Below, piece by piece: positions 10,948 through 22,660 of a DNA stretch of 64,000 bases. The notes beneath the pieces were generated by a model. That model saw nothing but the letters and a program-made list of their open reading frames with translations, was not told the DNA's origin and did no database searches. Position 1 is the first letter of the stretch. The number at the start of each line of letters is the position of its first letter. The stretch covers positions 22,711,176-22,775,175 of the forward strand of contig CM057152.1 of assembly GCA_029962745.1 (NCBI GenBank), given 5' to 3'. This DNA is from Echinometra lucunter (Eukaryota > Echinodermata > Echinoidea > Camarodonta > Echinometridae). The translations under genes and the position numbers were made by a program.

Positions 10948-12141
10948 TTACACAACTTTTTGTGAACATCGAATGAGTCGCCTAAAATTACGTCTAAAAT
11001 GGGCATTGGTGAATGCATAAAGGATTGGGTTTATCGCAGAGTTAGCCCACTGAATGTTTTCAGCAATATCCCAAGCTAGATCGCTGACGCATATCTCTCT
11101 GCAGAAAGCACTCGCAATAGTGCAGATTTCGTAGGGTAGCCAAGAAGCGCCAAAAACTACAACCAGAAGGGCTAACTTTTGGGCGATTTTCTTCTTTTTT
11201 TGTAGTCTGCTGTTAGAATAATGGTTAAATTTTGTATTTGGCGTCTCTTTGAGGTGGACAGTTTTTGAAATGGTTTGGATTTGGGGAGATGATTCCTCTC
11301 TTTGTGATCTTGAACAAAGACAACCTAACTGCATTGAATCAGTATTATCTTTGTTTTCTTTCACACCGGGTATTTTTCTAATATATTTTTGTCTTTCTTT
11401 TGATGGGTTCACAGTAAATTTGGTTGCTCCTTTGGGCTTTCGAGATGCCATTCCAAATTTATTGGATTGTCTCCTGATGTTAAGATAAATACAAACATTT
11501 AAGTAGAGGGCACTCGTGAACGGCAACAAAAATGTGACAACACTGATAGACAAAGTTGCGATCGGATTCACTAGATATTCCATGTGACATTCGTGAGAGA
11601 AATCAACTGTCTCCATTTCTCCTCCGAACGGCGTCCATCCAAACGACAGGAGGAAGCAAAATGTTGAATAGATGACCCAAACTGGTATGATCGCAGATCG
11701 AACACGTTTCTGCGTCACGACTGATCGATACTTGATAGGCTTCGTAACAAGCCAATATCTATCGAAACTGATGTATACGATCATGGCTACCGACATATAC
11801 ACCGCGACGTAGTCGATAATCCCGTATAATTTGCAGAAGTATTCCCCGAACAACCACCGTCCGCTTATAATAGCCGTCAGATTGAACGGTAACGATATGA
11901 GTCCAACCAAGAAATCGGCCACAGCAAGATTGACAATGATGAGATTAGCAGGTCGTTGTTGCAACTTTCTATCTTGGGCATATGAAATGATGACAAGGAG
12001 ATTTCCAAATACAGTGGCTGCAATAAGAGTACCGTAGATGATGGCGACTGGAATCAATGCTGGAAGTGGTAGGTTGATATCTTCTGAAGATAAACCCGGG
12101 GTAGTTGCACTCTTGGATTGAGTGGAGGCTTCAGAATCCAT
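10948..12141 (-). CDS. Rhodopsin-type amine-like GPCR, paralogue A
   Basis: This 397-residue protein is a complete class A receptor encoded without introns in the coding region. It has seven hydrophobic segments with the hallmark residues in order: G46-N47 (TM1), LAVAD with D76 (2.50), C103 and D110 (3.25 and 3.32), D127-R128-Y129, W155 (TM4), C185 in the second extracellular loop, P207 (TM5), SWLPY with W334, P336 and Y337 (TM6), and NSAINPILY with N371-P372 (TM7). The aspartate at 3.32 is the amine-binding residue of aminergic receptors. DRYWLVTKP and the LPY motif resemble muscarinic and histamine H3-type receptors, but the ligand cannot be named. The third intracellular loop is long (about 220-318) and basic. 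A CCAG/ACT acceptor lies just before the ATG, so a 5' UTR exon is likely upstream near 22563. Paralogue B at 31093-32289 is about 72% identical and aligns without internal gaps. No N-glycosylation sequon is seen in the N-terminus. Confidence 0.93.
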   Translation of the reverse strand: MDSEASTQSKSATTPGLSSEDINLPLPALIPVAIIYGTLIAATVFGNLLVIISYAQDRKLQQRPANLIIVNLAVADFLVGLISLPFNLTAIISGRWLFGEYFCKLYGIIDYVAVYMSVAMIVYISFDRYWLVTKPIKYRSVVTQKRVRSAIIPVWVIYSTFCFLLSFGWTPFGGEMETVDFSHECHMEYLVNPIATLSISVVTFLLPFTSALYLNVCIYLNIRRQSNKFGMASRKPKGATKFTVNPSKERQKYIRKIPGVKENKDNTDSMQLGCLCSRSQREESSPQIQTISKTVHLKETPNTKFNHYSNSRLQKKKKIAQKLALLVVVFGASWLPYEICTIASAFCREICVSDLAWDIAENIQWANSAINPILYAFTNAHFRRNFRRLIRCSQKVV

Positions 12142-12442
12142 AGTCTGGAGGTTATGAAAATTATTAGGAATTAGGCCTAGTCATGTTTGATGAAGCTAAT
12201 AACAGCGTAAAGATAAAAACGGAATGATTCGAAAGAAGAAAAAATATCTCGAAATACGAACACAATGCACTCGATACAAAACGCGTTTTGCTCCTGTTTT
12301 GGTAATTGTTCAAAATTCATGACCTATCAACTTCAGGTGGACCAGATTTTGAATGATGAAATACGGGACTTTTTTTTTTCCTGGACATGAGGGCTAGGCG
12401 TGCAGGGAAAAATTAATTAACATCACCCAAGCTCATACACCC

Positions 12443-12694
12443 ATGAAGTTCATTAGATCCATCCCTGACAGTCACACAGAGCTCGATCCCGGCTTTCCAG
12501 ATCTAGATGGCCGTCATCCTCGTTCTCGGGCCCTTTCACAAGTCATTGACATGACGGATGTTCACCCTACTGGCCACCAACTAGCTACCACAGATGTTGG
12601 CATCCCTCCCAACCACCAACTACCTACCGCAGATGTTGATGCCCTTCCCGGCCACCAACCGCCCGCAGATGTCACTTCCCCTGAATGTTTATGA
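12443..12694 (+). CDS. Open frame with a 12-13-residue tandem repeat, doubtful gene
   Basis: An 83-codon frame from ATG to stop lies in a locally C-rich stretch. Its C-terminal half is three tandem units of 36, 39 and 36 nt (12557-12592, 12593-12631, 12632-12667), each reading DV..(P)xx HQL/P(P)..TAD-like. Because the unit lengths are multiples of three, the frame is conserved across units. I recognise no family. It lies inside the inferred intron of GPCR A on the opposite strand and has no obvious promoter or splice context. It may be a minisatellite that happens to be open. Confidence 0.25.
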   Translation: MKFIRSIPDSHTELDPGFPDLDGRHPRSRALSQVIDMTDVHPTGHQLATTDVGIPPNHQLPTADVDALPGHQPPADVTSPECL

Positions 12695-12706
12695 ATGCAA
12701 TGCTTT

Positions 12707-12817
12707 ATGGACAGAATATTTCATGAGATGAAAGATGAAATGATCCATTCAACTCGGCTGCGCCTCGTTGAATGGATCAATAATTTCATCTTTCACCGAA
12801 TGAAATATTCTGTCCAT
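12707..12817. repeat. Strong hairpin, ~47-bp arms
   Basis: ATGGACAGAATATTTCAT on the left pairs with the complementary ATGAAATATTCTGTCCAT on the right. The inner parts GATCCATTCAAC / GTTGAATGGATC also pair, around the loop TCGGCTGCGCCTC. It lies just outside the left inverted arm at 12848 and may be part of the same transposon terminus. ATTGCACGAATGA occurs next to it and again at about 17763. Confidence 0.7.
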
Positions 12818-13199
12818 TGCACGAATGAAAAAACATTCATTATTTGTTTCATATGACACCTAAAAATAGATCAAATCGCAATAAATCAATAGCGCTATAC
12901 GCTAGCGCGATGTTCGTGGTGCACACTGCAAACGCAAGCGTTATATGTACGTGCAAAGACGTTTTAAATAATATAGCTAGACAGAAAGCAGCACACGCGG
13001 AAAGCATTACGCCTATGGGGTTAAGCCCCGCCCAGCTTTCGTCCATTAGAAGCCGAAAATAAGCCCTTCTAAATATTCATGATCCAAAATAAGCACCTTT
13101 GATTGGATTATAGCCTCATGAATATGTAGTTACTTCGATAATATCGTTCTCGAAATATGGTTATTCATTTGACCTTATTACGTCACAATTATGCAAATT

Positions 13200-16020
13200 T
13201 ATGCATGACGTGCTTACTCGCACAAAGTTAGAGGTTTCTACTTCACAGAGAAAACGTGAGTACCACTGCAATTATGATTAAATATAAGAAATTTCACCAG
13301 TTGTTTCAAAATGGTTGGCTATTCTTCTTAATCTGCAATAATTTCTTTACAATTTGAAATAATTGCTAACAGCTGTTTCCGAAAGAGCTAGAAACATCGT
13401 ACTCTCAAACTTACAGTTCGGTTTTCATCGTCATGAGCTAGATTGACCGCGGGGATCGTTCTCGCACCATGTACTCGAGGTAGCTCCCCCGGGCTAATGC
13501 CGGGGGCCATCTATGATAATTCTGATGTTCACGTTGACCGTTCTTGAACGGTTTTGATATCTAAGATTGTTCAAATCAGAAGTTTGGCGTCATGAAAAAT
13601 CAAATTCAGACCTAGATTAGACAACAGAATTTTTGTGAGTGAACACTCCGGCAGAATTTATCAGATTTTTACTAGACCGCTAGTGTGTGTAGACTAGATC
13701 TAACGTTAGATCTAAATCAATAATGTTATTTGGACTCGCTGAACAGTGACACTGCATTGCAGACTGGAGTCGAGAGCACACAATGAACACACTGTAGGCC
13801 CTATACGTCGACGGCCTCGGTTGATTTTGCCAGTGTTTTTAACTCTTGTAAGCCTTTAACATTTGAAGTTGAAATAATTATTGAGTGACCATTACTTTAG
13901 TCTAGGTCTTACTATCCACATTCATCAGTTTACAAGATCTAACGTTAACAGTTATCAGAAATTCTGTTAAAAAATCTAAAGTAGATCTAGACACACTTGT
14001 ATAGGTCTACTTGGAAGTTGGGGGGGGGGGGGCTATTCAGACACATGTTTAATACATGTATGGTTTCTTTGTAGTCTGGTTAATGGCAGTTTACAATAGT
14101 CCTGTTCTATTTTGGTGGCAGAACTAAAACATTTTATGGGGGTGGATTACAGGCATATTATGTAAATGTTTGTAACTCAATGGTAAGCTTTTCTTTTTCT
14201 ACATGAAGAAAATCTAAAATCTTGGATGCACCATGAAAGGATAAGTAAAATTTGATAGAACTATAAATACTACATGTATATTTCAATTTAGTATCTCAGT
14301 CAGATATGCATTACAACTTGGTACAGTGATATTGATTTTTAAATTTATTTTATTTTTATTATTTTTTTGTTTGTTTGTTCACACAGTTAGATATTGGAAA
14401 GCTGGAAGAATTCTACTGATGAATGTCACAACATGTCCACTACATGTCATTTCAAGTCCAGGATGAAGCAGAAAATCCTGTAAAGTGACAGGTAACAACT
14501 AACAACTAACTTTTCCAGGAGACTCGTAACACAAATTCATACCTCTAACTATATATTGTAAAGTATGTTTCATTGCACATGTAAATATTTTCCCTCTCCC
14601 ATGTTCCTTCATAACAAAATTTGTCTGTGTTGACAAAACTTGACATACAGTATAGGGGAGACTTCACAGAAATCCTTTGTAAAGGAGAGATACACCAAAT
14701 GCACATCAATAGACAACATTTACTGCCAAATGTAGATAGTGTGTAAACAGGTCGGCACACAAATTTTTCATTGTATGGGTTCTGAATTGAAACTGAAAAT
14801 TTTCAGTTAATTTTAGTTATGAATGCAAATTTTTATCTAGATTTAAGCTCCCATGTGCCTTTCGCTACCGTGTAGATTAATGTAAATTTGTATCAGTGCT
14901 CCCCAATTTCAAAGCATTCATGTGTATGAAGGTTATCTCATTTAAACATAATTATGCAGTAGGTTATTTAGCTTATGTAGAGACCCTATTCAGTCATATT
15001 TTTACAATTTCCTTTTAATGTAAATTTAGTATGATGCCATAGCAGATGATTGATGCAGACTGGACTTGACAAATCCTGAGAGGAACTTACAAGATGTATG
15101 ACTTGAACATTTGAGAGTAAGTTTGCTGCTATAAGTAACCAATCCCCTTAACTATCATTGACCACATTAGGTGTAAGCAGTCTTAGATGTGATTTACTGT
15201 CATAGATGATATTTTCTAGTTTACCAAAGTACTTTAATTGGTTTTATAGAGTGGTCTATAAAATAAATGTATTTAGGCCTAAATTTACTAGATTTCAGCA
15301 ACGTTACCTCATGCAGTGCATAATCTGACCCACCCAATGTTGTCTGTGACTCGAAGTCCCTTTCATTACCAAGTATTACTAAATTACCGTATGAGCATTA
15401 GTTTACTTCAGAAGTACTTTTCATTTTATATCTTGTCTGCATCATGTTTGCTCCAGTTGGGCTATCAGAAACATGAAATTTTAAAATGTCTGTAGGACAA
15501 AATATGTGTAGCTGGATTTCTTCACTTGTACACTCCTACCTTGTGCATTTTAGTCCTTCTTGCAGGTGTCTAAATATTGTGTGGCTAATCCTTATTAAAT
15601 GCATCTGATATATATTTATTATTTTGGGGTTTTTTTTTCTCCACAGAGTTCTGGATTATGACTTTGGCTCATCCTTCCTGTCACCTAGACTACAGACTTG
15701 ACAGTGACTGCAGATGACATCTCCTCCCTGATAATGCTTTCTTCAGATAGTAGCAAAGATTTTTTCAAAGAGATGATTTTGAGATATAATTTATCACTAA
15801 ATGTCCCATTGAATATCACATTAAATGAAAGCAACAGAGTAAATATATGGGGATTTCTTATTTTTTTTAATGATTAGAGTCAACTCATCTTGCATGAGTT
15901 ATATGTGTACATGATTAAATGGACACAATGTCAACTGCCATCTCAAATTTCGAATTGAGAAGAAAGGCTTTTACTTTATATTTGCTTTATAGGAATCTAA
16001 ATAAAAAAATGTAGGAATTA
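13200..16020 (+). ncRNA. Possible spliced non-coding RNA, four exons
   Basis: Consecutive plus-strand splice signals define a plausible transcript. Exon 1 ends at 13255 before GTGAGT. Exon 2 is 14387-14491, with a T-rich tract plus CACAG before it and GTAAC after it. Exon 3 is 15030-15116, TTTAG before and GTAAGT after. Exon 4 starts at 15647, after a T-rich tract and CCACAG, and ends near 16020 just past AATAAA at 16000-16005. None of the exons has a long open frame, so a protein is unlikely. The 5' end is not defined. The unit lies between the inverted arms at 12848 and 17845. This is inference from sequence signals only. Confidence 0.35.
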
Positions 16021-16354
16021 ATTAACCCCTAGACTTCTATGAAGATTGGCAAGATGCCTGCAAATGTTACACCGAGGTAACTTCAGTTTTGTATGTTTGA
16101 AGTTAAAATGTGTTGAATCATTAAACTATTATTCTAATTAAAAGTTTACTATCCGCAAATGACTGAATGGCCTATCTTTATTTTAGATCCCCTACATGCA
16201 TTGAACACTGGAAGATTAACCGGTTTTTACAGCATTTTAAGAAATATTGTGTATTAAAATATTATCCCTTAAGAAAGTATGCTTATAGGGGGGGGGGGGG
16301 GGGAATACACTGTACCTCCATGTGCAATGTGAAGGGTTGTTAAAGGTAAATAAG

Positions 16355-16586
16355 ACCGTATGCAGGAATTTTTCCGGGGGGGCAAGAATTTGTTCATTTT
16401 TTTGGAAATGTGCAAGCGAGGGAACAAAGTGACCGAGTGGGAGCGTTTGCATTTTTAGAATTGAAATAGAATGATCTGGGTGTAATTTTAGGGCATCCCC
16501 CCAAAGAAAGGAAAAATAAGAAAAAAAAGGGGGTTGAATTTTTTGGGGGTGGGGGAGGTGGGACGGCCCCCTATTTGCGTACAGCC
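16355..16586. mobile_element. MITE with GGCCGYACGCA-type ends, copy 1
   Basis: It starts GACCGTATGCAGGAATTTTTCC plus G run and ends TTTGCGTACAGCC, the inverted form. The interior contains GCAAGCGAGGGAACAAAGTGACCGAGTGGGAG and GCATTTTTAGAATTGAAAT. The same order of motifs is found in the copy at 39339-39620, so this is a dispersed family. No coding capacity and no clear target duplication. Confidence 0.6.
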
Positions 16587-17899
16587 ATGAAGGTAAACCG
16601 AAAGTGTGAAGGCTTGAGAAGGTGAAAAGATAGAAGTGATGTGTCAAATTTAAATTGCTCTAGCAAAGCTACAAGAGAGAGAAAGTGAACAACTGTGCCG
16701 AGTGAAAAAGAGTGGATATCTGGAAAAGAAGTATTTTTGATAGTAAAATCTGTGAATGGGCTAGTTGAGACTGAAGGGTATGAGAGCAGAAATGGAATTA
16801 GTAAAATTACAGCAAATGGGGCAATATGTGTGATCATTATTTCTTTAGTTCTATATTTTTCCCCTTTCTCTTCTACTTGATTATTATCATCATCGGATCA
16901 GTTTCCCCCTCTATTCCCTCTTCTTGGAGCTCTCTTTCCCCTTCTCTCCACAATCAGAGTACCTTCATAATCTCTTCCCACCTCCCAGATTAGCTGGTGA
17001 AAGGAGTATTACAAAAGAGAGTTTAAAAAAAATAAATGAATAAATAAATAAATGAATGCTTGGATGTGATAATGAATGAAAGTGAATTTTGAAATTAAAT
17101 ATGTGTACACAAAGACTGAAGTACAGTTAGAAAGAAATTATAACAGATAGGTAATTCATTTTAGGGTTCAGACCTTCATGGAGAAAATGTTTTTTTTTTT
17201 TAAAGAAGGATCCAACCAACTATTGTAGAGGCCACCACTTAAACAAAAAAAGAAATCATCGACTACAAGATATAATAGTTTAATACAGATATTGGGTGCC
17301 CAGTCACGTAAACAAGAAAGAAGAATGATAGATCGGAGGCTCCGCCCCCCGTACTATTATCATTTTTGTGATCGATAACCAGTTTAAGTGCGTTGACTGG
17401 CGCATCAGAATGGTCGAAGTTGATTTGCTACATTCCTTGCGTGGGCAGCGCGCAATGTGTGAATGAAATTACAATAAATACATATATTATGCGATTTGAC
17501 CTTTCTTCTCGCGCTGATGTCTGCATTGTTTCGTATCGCGTACTATTTGTCATGTGGGTACGCTGTGTGAAGGGGAGCATCTCACAAAATGCATAATTCA
17601 TGACAGCTCATGAATTATTTAGAAGGGCTTATTTCGGCTTCTAATGGACGAAAGGTAATGGCGGAGCTTAGGGGGCTTGTGTACGTGTAGTGTGCCGGGC
17701 TCTGGGCGTTCGTGCAATGGAGCAGATCATATGGATCCAAGATTGCACGGTAAATGGAGCCACATTGCACGAATGATGACGTCATAGTGCAATGGGACAA
17801 ATGATCAATATCAAACAACCAATCAAATGTCAGGAATCTATTTAGGTGTTATATAAAGTAGTATGGAAATGGATGCATAGTGAGCTGTCTGAAGATTCA

Positions 17900-19410
17900 G
17901 TGGTTTTTGTTTATTAACTCTGCATATCAGAGAACATGTTTCTAATAGCAAGCCAATTGTTTTTATTGTTTGGAGATATTTTATTTGTGTCATACACTGT
18001 AGTTATTTAATGGAAGACCATAATACAGTATATTGAATAAGTTGTTGCACATGCATATATGGCTTGGTGAATCTAGTTATTTCTTTGTTAGATTAGGTTG
18101 TTTTAATGGTTTTATTATATTGGTTTAATTAACTGGGAGCAGTTTTCAAAATAATTGATATAAGATGTTGATAAACATGCATCCATTAGTGCTTACTGGT
18201 TTAATGCAAATCTCATGTCAGGTATAATCCGTGTTGGTTTAGATGGTTATCTTATAACGAGTTTGAAAATAGTTTACAAACAACTATATCTTTATGGGAA
18301 AGGAAGAAAATAAGTCACGTGGATGGATTGTGTTATGATGTTTATGGTTATTAGCAAGTTGTAAACTATGTTGTTATCGATATCTCCCGATGATCGATCT
18401 CTTGGCCGCTTCATTCATTAAACCCCAATCGTACCTTGAACTCCGGTAAATTGCCTTTTATTTTGATTAGTCTGGCGCATTACAATTTTTTTTTTCTGAA
18501 CATCACCATGGTGACGATGGCGAGCATGGCCTCCGTCGCCTCTCTTTTAAAAATTTCTGTATAATTATGTGTGATTTTGCCGATCAATTTCGTTAGTAGG
18601 AAAGTGAAAAGAACATGAATACGTTGTTCCTACTGTCCTCAGTTTCAATCTAGAAGTGGTGCAGAGCACATTACGCTGGCCAAACATTACGCCTGACAAC
18701 AAGCTACAGGAAATGTCATAAATCGAATATTTTTATTATGCGATCTTTTTTTATCATTCTAATCTATTCATTGGCACTTGTAGGCATTATGCGGGAAAAG
18801 AGATTTTCAAATTCATCATTTTCAAACTGTGTCAAATATGCATGATATTCTTGATCGTTTTGTTCCATTGAAAATATGAAGGATTACCTACTGACAAATG
18901 ATTCAGATGTCAGAGGTTAATTTACATTATTTTGTGCGCAAATATCTCAGCTGCTTTTGCAACGAAATTGAATGAAAATGACAGGAAAGTGACGCCAGAA
19001 AGTATACATAACATGTCACGAGATGACGTGTAGTATTATATACGAAATAAACGCACCCTTTGTCATCTAAGCTACTGTCGTACTACCGATATAAGCATCC
19101 AAAAAAACTTGCATTTAAAGCATAAAGTCATTACTAGGCCTATGTCCTTTGTTGGTTAGTGAAAAGAGAAAAATGATAACCTCTTTATTTCCCCGGATTT
19201 TATAGCTTAATCTCACGACACAATGCTCATGGCAAGCTAGTATTCCGTAGAAAATTTTTGATTATGATAATGGTTTTGATACTGGGTTACCGATGTATAC
19301 ACTACTAATATTCTCTCCTCTGAAGGAAATTTACCCATTGGATCATCAAACGAACAAACATGACGCACAAACGGTGCATGGATGTTTCTTTTTTTGTTTG
19401 GTTGGATGTT

Positions 19411-19465
<55 letters not shown>

Positions 19466-20121
19466 CGCACACAAACCTCACAAAAAGCAACTAACCACTT
19501 TGTCTTTTGATCATAGCTCATATATTGTGTGTTGTATCGGACAACTTTTAACAAAATTTGATAGAAAATTTAATTCCAAACATTTTGACACTTCGTTTGT
19601 TGAAATCGAATAAAGAATATGAGCACAATGACGATTCATATGCAAATACCCCCAAAATAAAAGTTGCAGCAATCCCTATTGATATGTCAGTTTTGGATGA
19701 ATTAATTTCCAAAGTAAATTCCCTCCATTGAGTTTGTACATAGGTTACTAATGAGATTTATCATTCAAATTTCAGTTCCTATCAGAATAAATAAAACAAG
19801 CTGAGATACTAAGAATTGTATATCAAATGAAAGGATATCATTTCATCTCTTAAAAAATGAAAGAAGCCATGATCATTGAAGCATTATAGTTCCACTTCAT
19901 TGATCACAGAAAGGTCTGAAAATGATATCATTGTGTTCAGTGGACCATATATGTTTAGTGCATGAATGATGGTACGTAACTATAAGCAAATAAGCGACTA
20001 TTACTTTGTCTTTAATTTGGTATTCATTTCAGTAGATTTTATGAACAAATTATGATAGAACTAGGACCATTCAAATTTGAAAAATAACAGAACGTGGTAA
20101 GGGTAAGAATAATTTTGTTGT

Positions 20122-20167
<46 letters not shown>

Positions 20168-20460
20168 TCTATACATCCAAAAGAAGGGGGAAATAAATGT
20201 GTGTTGAGTACACTTGGGTTGGAATGTATTACTATTATGCGATTACTTGTGCCGGATTTGGATTTGGTTCCGCAAGACTATATAAGCCAATAACGACAAA
20301 TACAGTAAACGGCTTTCCTGAAAAGCAATTTTTAGCTGATGACAGGCTTTTACCTTGATTAGATTTAAATGAATACGACAATACAAATACATGTACAATA
20401 CAATGATGTTCTACTGAATTACACTCTAAAACAAATCTAGTGGTATTTGACAGACCATCA
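17900..20460. other. AT-rich DNA with two microsatellites, no gene seen
   Basis: No coding exon recognised. A (CA)n run passing into (TA)n lies at 19411-19465 and an (AT)n run at 20126-20165. Both show variable-length patterns typical of slippage. The stretch falls inside the inferred 5' intron of GPCR A. Confidence 0.6.
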
Positions 20461-20469
20461 GTAAGACTG

Positions 20470-20835
20470 ACACAATAATCGTGAAAATTACCAGAATTCT
20501 AATACAATAGGATCACACTGGCCGGCGCCAACACTAATTTGACACGGTTCTCGTGAAAATGACCAGAATTAAAGTTCATTTCTTACTAAAATTCGGGTCA
20601 TTTCACTAGAATTATATTGACTATACAGAAGAGTGCAAGTGCCCGTGGGATCAGGCGTACACTAGTAAAAAAAAAAAAAGAAAAGAACTAGAATTCTGGT
20701 CATTTTCACAAATTTGTATCAATTTTTTCTTGAATATAGTTGATTCTCTTGGGGGTCCTATGAACTTAACTTTACTAGAATTGTGGTCATTTTCTCTAGA
20801 ATTATGTCAATAGTGCTGGTGCCCGTAGGATCCGG
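20470..20835. repeat. Array of diverged TTCTGGTCATTTTCAC units in both orientations
   Basis: GTGAAAATKACCAGAATT and its complement AATTCTGGTCATTTTCAC recur at least five times within about 360 bp, interleaved with two GTGCCCGTRGGATCMGGC strings. The mixture of orientations suggests overlapping foldback insertions of one small element. No coding sequence. Confidence 0.6.
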
Positions 20836-20849
20836 CAATCTGTTCAGTT

Positions 20850-22405
20850 TGTCCAAAACAGAAGTTTGCAGTTGGAAAAATTCTTGCCATCTGAGCATTT
20901 CAAAATATTTTCAGGAAATTTTCATATCTGTGCATATACATTGTAAAAAAAAAACAACATGAATTTTACTTAATTTAACTATGTTAAGAAACTTCTTTAA
21001 TTTTTCAAGTAATACTAACATAAAGATATTTTAAGTAGAATTTACTTATTTTCCTTACACCGTTTTTACTCCATTGAATTAAGTAACATCAATTTATATA
21101 ATTATTGTAATATGACAAAAACTTTGAAAAAAAAAACTTTTTTTTTTTTTTTATAAGAAGGAAAATCCACTACTCATCCGACATTCAGTGACACTATATC
21201 ATTTATGATATGTTTTAACCAAATATCGCCAGCGAACATTATCTTAATTATGTAGACTTCACTTTGGCACTTACTTTATAAAGTACTGACCTTTATTTAT
21301 ATACTTGATTGGTGCATCTTAACAAATAAGTCAGTTGAAAATTTTCCTTAAACATCAAGTTTTGATTTGCTTTGAAATGAGTCAATATTGTTCTTTCTTT
21401 ACTTAAATGAATTAAGATATATTTTACACCCTTTAACCCTTTAATCAGTTTTCATTCAAACAAAAAAAAATCGCTCTTTTACTTTTTTTAAAATATTAAC
21501 TTGGTCTTAATGAATACTCATGTCTTATTTTAATCAGTTTTTACTTGAAAAAAAGATAAGTACAGTCAACATAAGTTGTTTGACTAATAAGTATAATTTC
21601 GTAATTTGAGTTATAATCACTAAATTGATACAAATTCAAATTACCCGAACGTTCTTTGGATTTAATTGTACTTTAAAATATCACGTATGTTCTAATACAT
21701 TGAAAGTTTGAGTTAGTAAGACTTACATCGAGTGTGTAAGCGGAAAGACTTCGAGTTTTAAGTAAACTTTACTTAAGAAATTTAAGGAAAAATTACCAAT
21801 GGGCATAAAAAAAAAGTGTGTGTAAAAAAAAAAAAATTGCGTGTGTCGTAAAAACCGTATTAGGGGAGTAGGCGTATCCTATTATCCTATTACAGGTCCA
21901 AAAATTTCGCGACAAGCAAAAAAAAAAAGGAAAAGGTGTACATTACATTTGCCATTTCGGCGTTCTTCTTTTTTTTGAGGGGGGGGGGGCTTTCTTTTTA
22001 GGGGGGCCGAGGTACCCAAAATCGTCAAATATGGGCTGAAAAACAAAAATTTTTAGTCTAGAGGGGCCAAGAGGGGGCTCGGCCCCCCCCCCCCCCCCCG
22101 GATCCGCGCCTGCACACAACCAGTGATATTCATTTATAATTTGTTGTAAAGCCATCAGAATATGAAAATTTATAAGTCTTCAGAGTTTATACCACTTTCA
22201 GCCCCGCCGATACCAAACAGAACAAATACCAATTTTTGTCAAGCTCAAATTCTGCACCCTTTCACAAAAGTAACGCCTGCTCACTCAAGCGTAACATATT
22301 TTGAGATTTTGGGCTATCCACAGGCATGAACATTTCCTGAAAATATTTTGAAATGCTCAGATGGCAAGAATTTTTTCAAAATGTAAACTTCTTTGGGGGA
22401 CACAC
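20850..22405. mobile_element. ~1.55-kb element with ~85-bp terminal inverted repeats
   Basis: GAAAAATTCTTGCCATCTGAG and CATTTCAAAATATTTTCAGG at 20874-20920 are repeated in inverse orientation at about 22333-22382, with matching sequence continuing outwards (GAAGTTT, TGTCC). The interior is AT-rich with many TTACTTAA-like strings and no transposase frame. It also includes a G-rich fragment at 21975-22111 ending GGATCCGCGCCTG, which looks like a hAT terminus. The superfamily is unknown because the target duplication is not clear. Confidence 0.6.
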
Positions 22406-22562
22406 AGTACAAATAGAGTGTAGAATGTACAATCTTGAACTATTTTCGGGAAATAACATGAAAAAATGACACGTGGTGAAATCTATATATTGTTCGAAGC
22501 AAATTCTTTGAATTGATGATAGATTTATAGCTTCAAAGAGTGAACGGAATTAATCAACTTAC

Positions 22563-22660
22563 CAAATTGATCTTCTTCAAAAGTGACGGTACGGGCGATA
22601 CAGTATGATGGGGATATGGTATACGATGTCGAAGGCTGTAACTCCTCAAATTGTGATCGA
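22563..22660 (-). other. Candidate 5' UTR exon of GPCR A
   Basis: The minus strand reads TTTG/GTAAGTTGATTAATT at 22563, a strong donor. Sequence just upstream contains CCTTCGACATCG, comparable to CCTTCGACATTG in the equivalent position before the GPCR B donor. The exon's 5' limit is unknown; I see no TATA box here. The claim depends on the parallel with GPCR B. Confidence 0.4.

Larger units (their letters stand above)
12848..17845. mobile_element. Candidate ~5-kb element with long inverted ends
   Basis: Left-end sequence 12848-13085 and right-end sequence 17600-17845 are inverted relative to each other. CATATGACACCTAAAAATAGAT on the left matches the complement of ATCTATTTAGGTGTTATATAA on the right. 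TTTCGTCCATTAGAAGCCGA and AAGCCCTTCTAAAT on the left match the complement of 17610-17655. The middle of each arm has diverged. The enclosed 4.5 kb has no long open frame, so if this is one element it is non-autonomous and carries unrelated or non-coding sequence. Two independent insertions of a short element in opposite orientation are an alternative. Confidence 0.5.
12144..22563 (-). other. Inferred 5' UTR intron of GPCR A (exon junctions 12144 and 22563)
   Basis: On the minus strand the ATG at 12141 is preceded by CTCCAG/ACT, an acceptor-like AG, so coding exon 2 would start at 12144. The best partner donor is at 22563/22562 (TTTG/GTAAGTTGATTAAT). The same donor sequence stands upstream of GPCR B at 35344, with the same acceptor spacing. 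The shared arrangement in two paralogues supports one ancestral 5' UTR intron. This 10.4-kb intron would contain the large inverted-repeat element and possible ncRNA described below. No transcript evidence is available to me. Confidence 0.45.
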
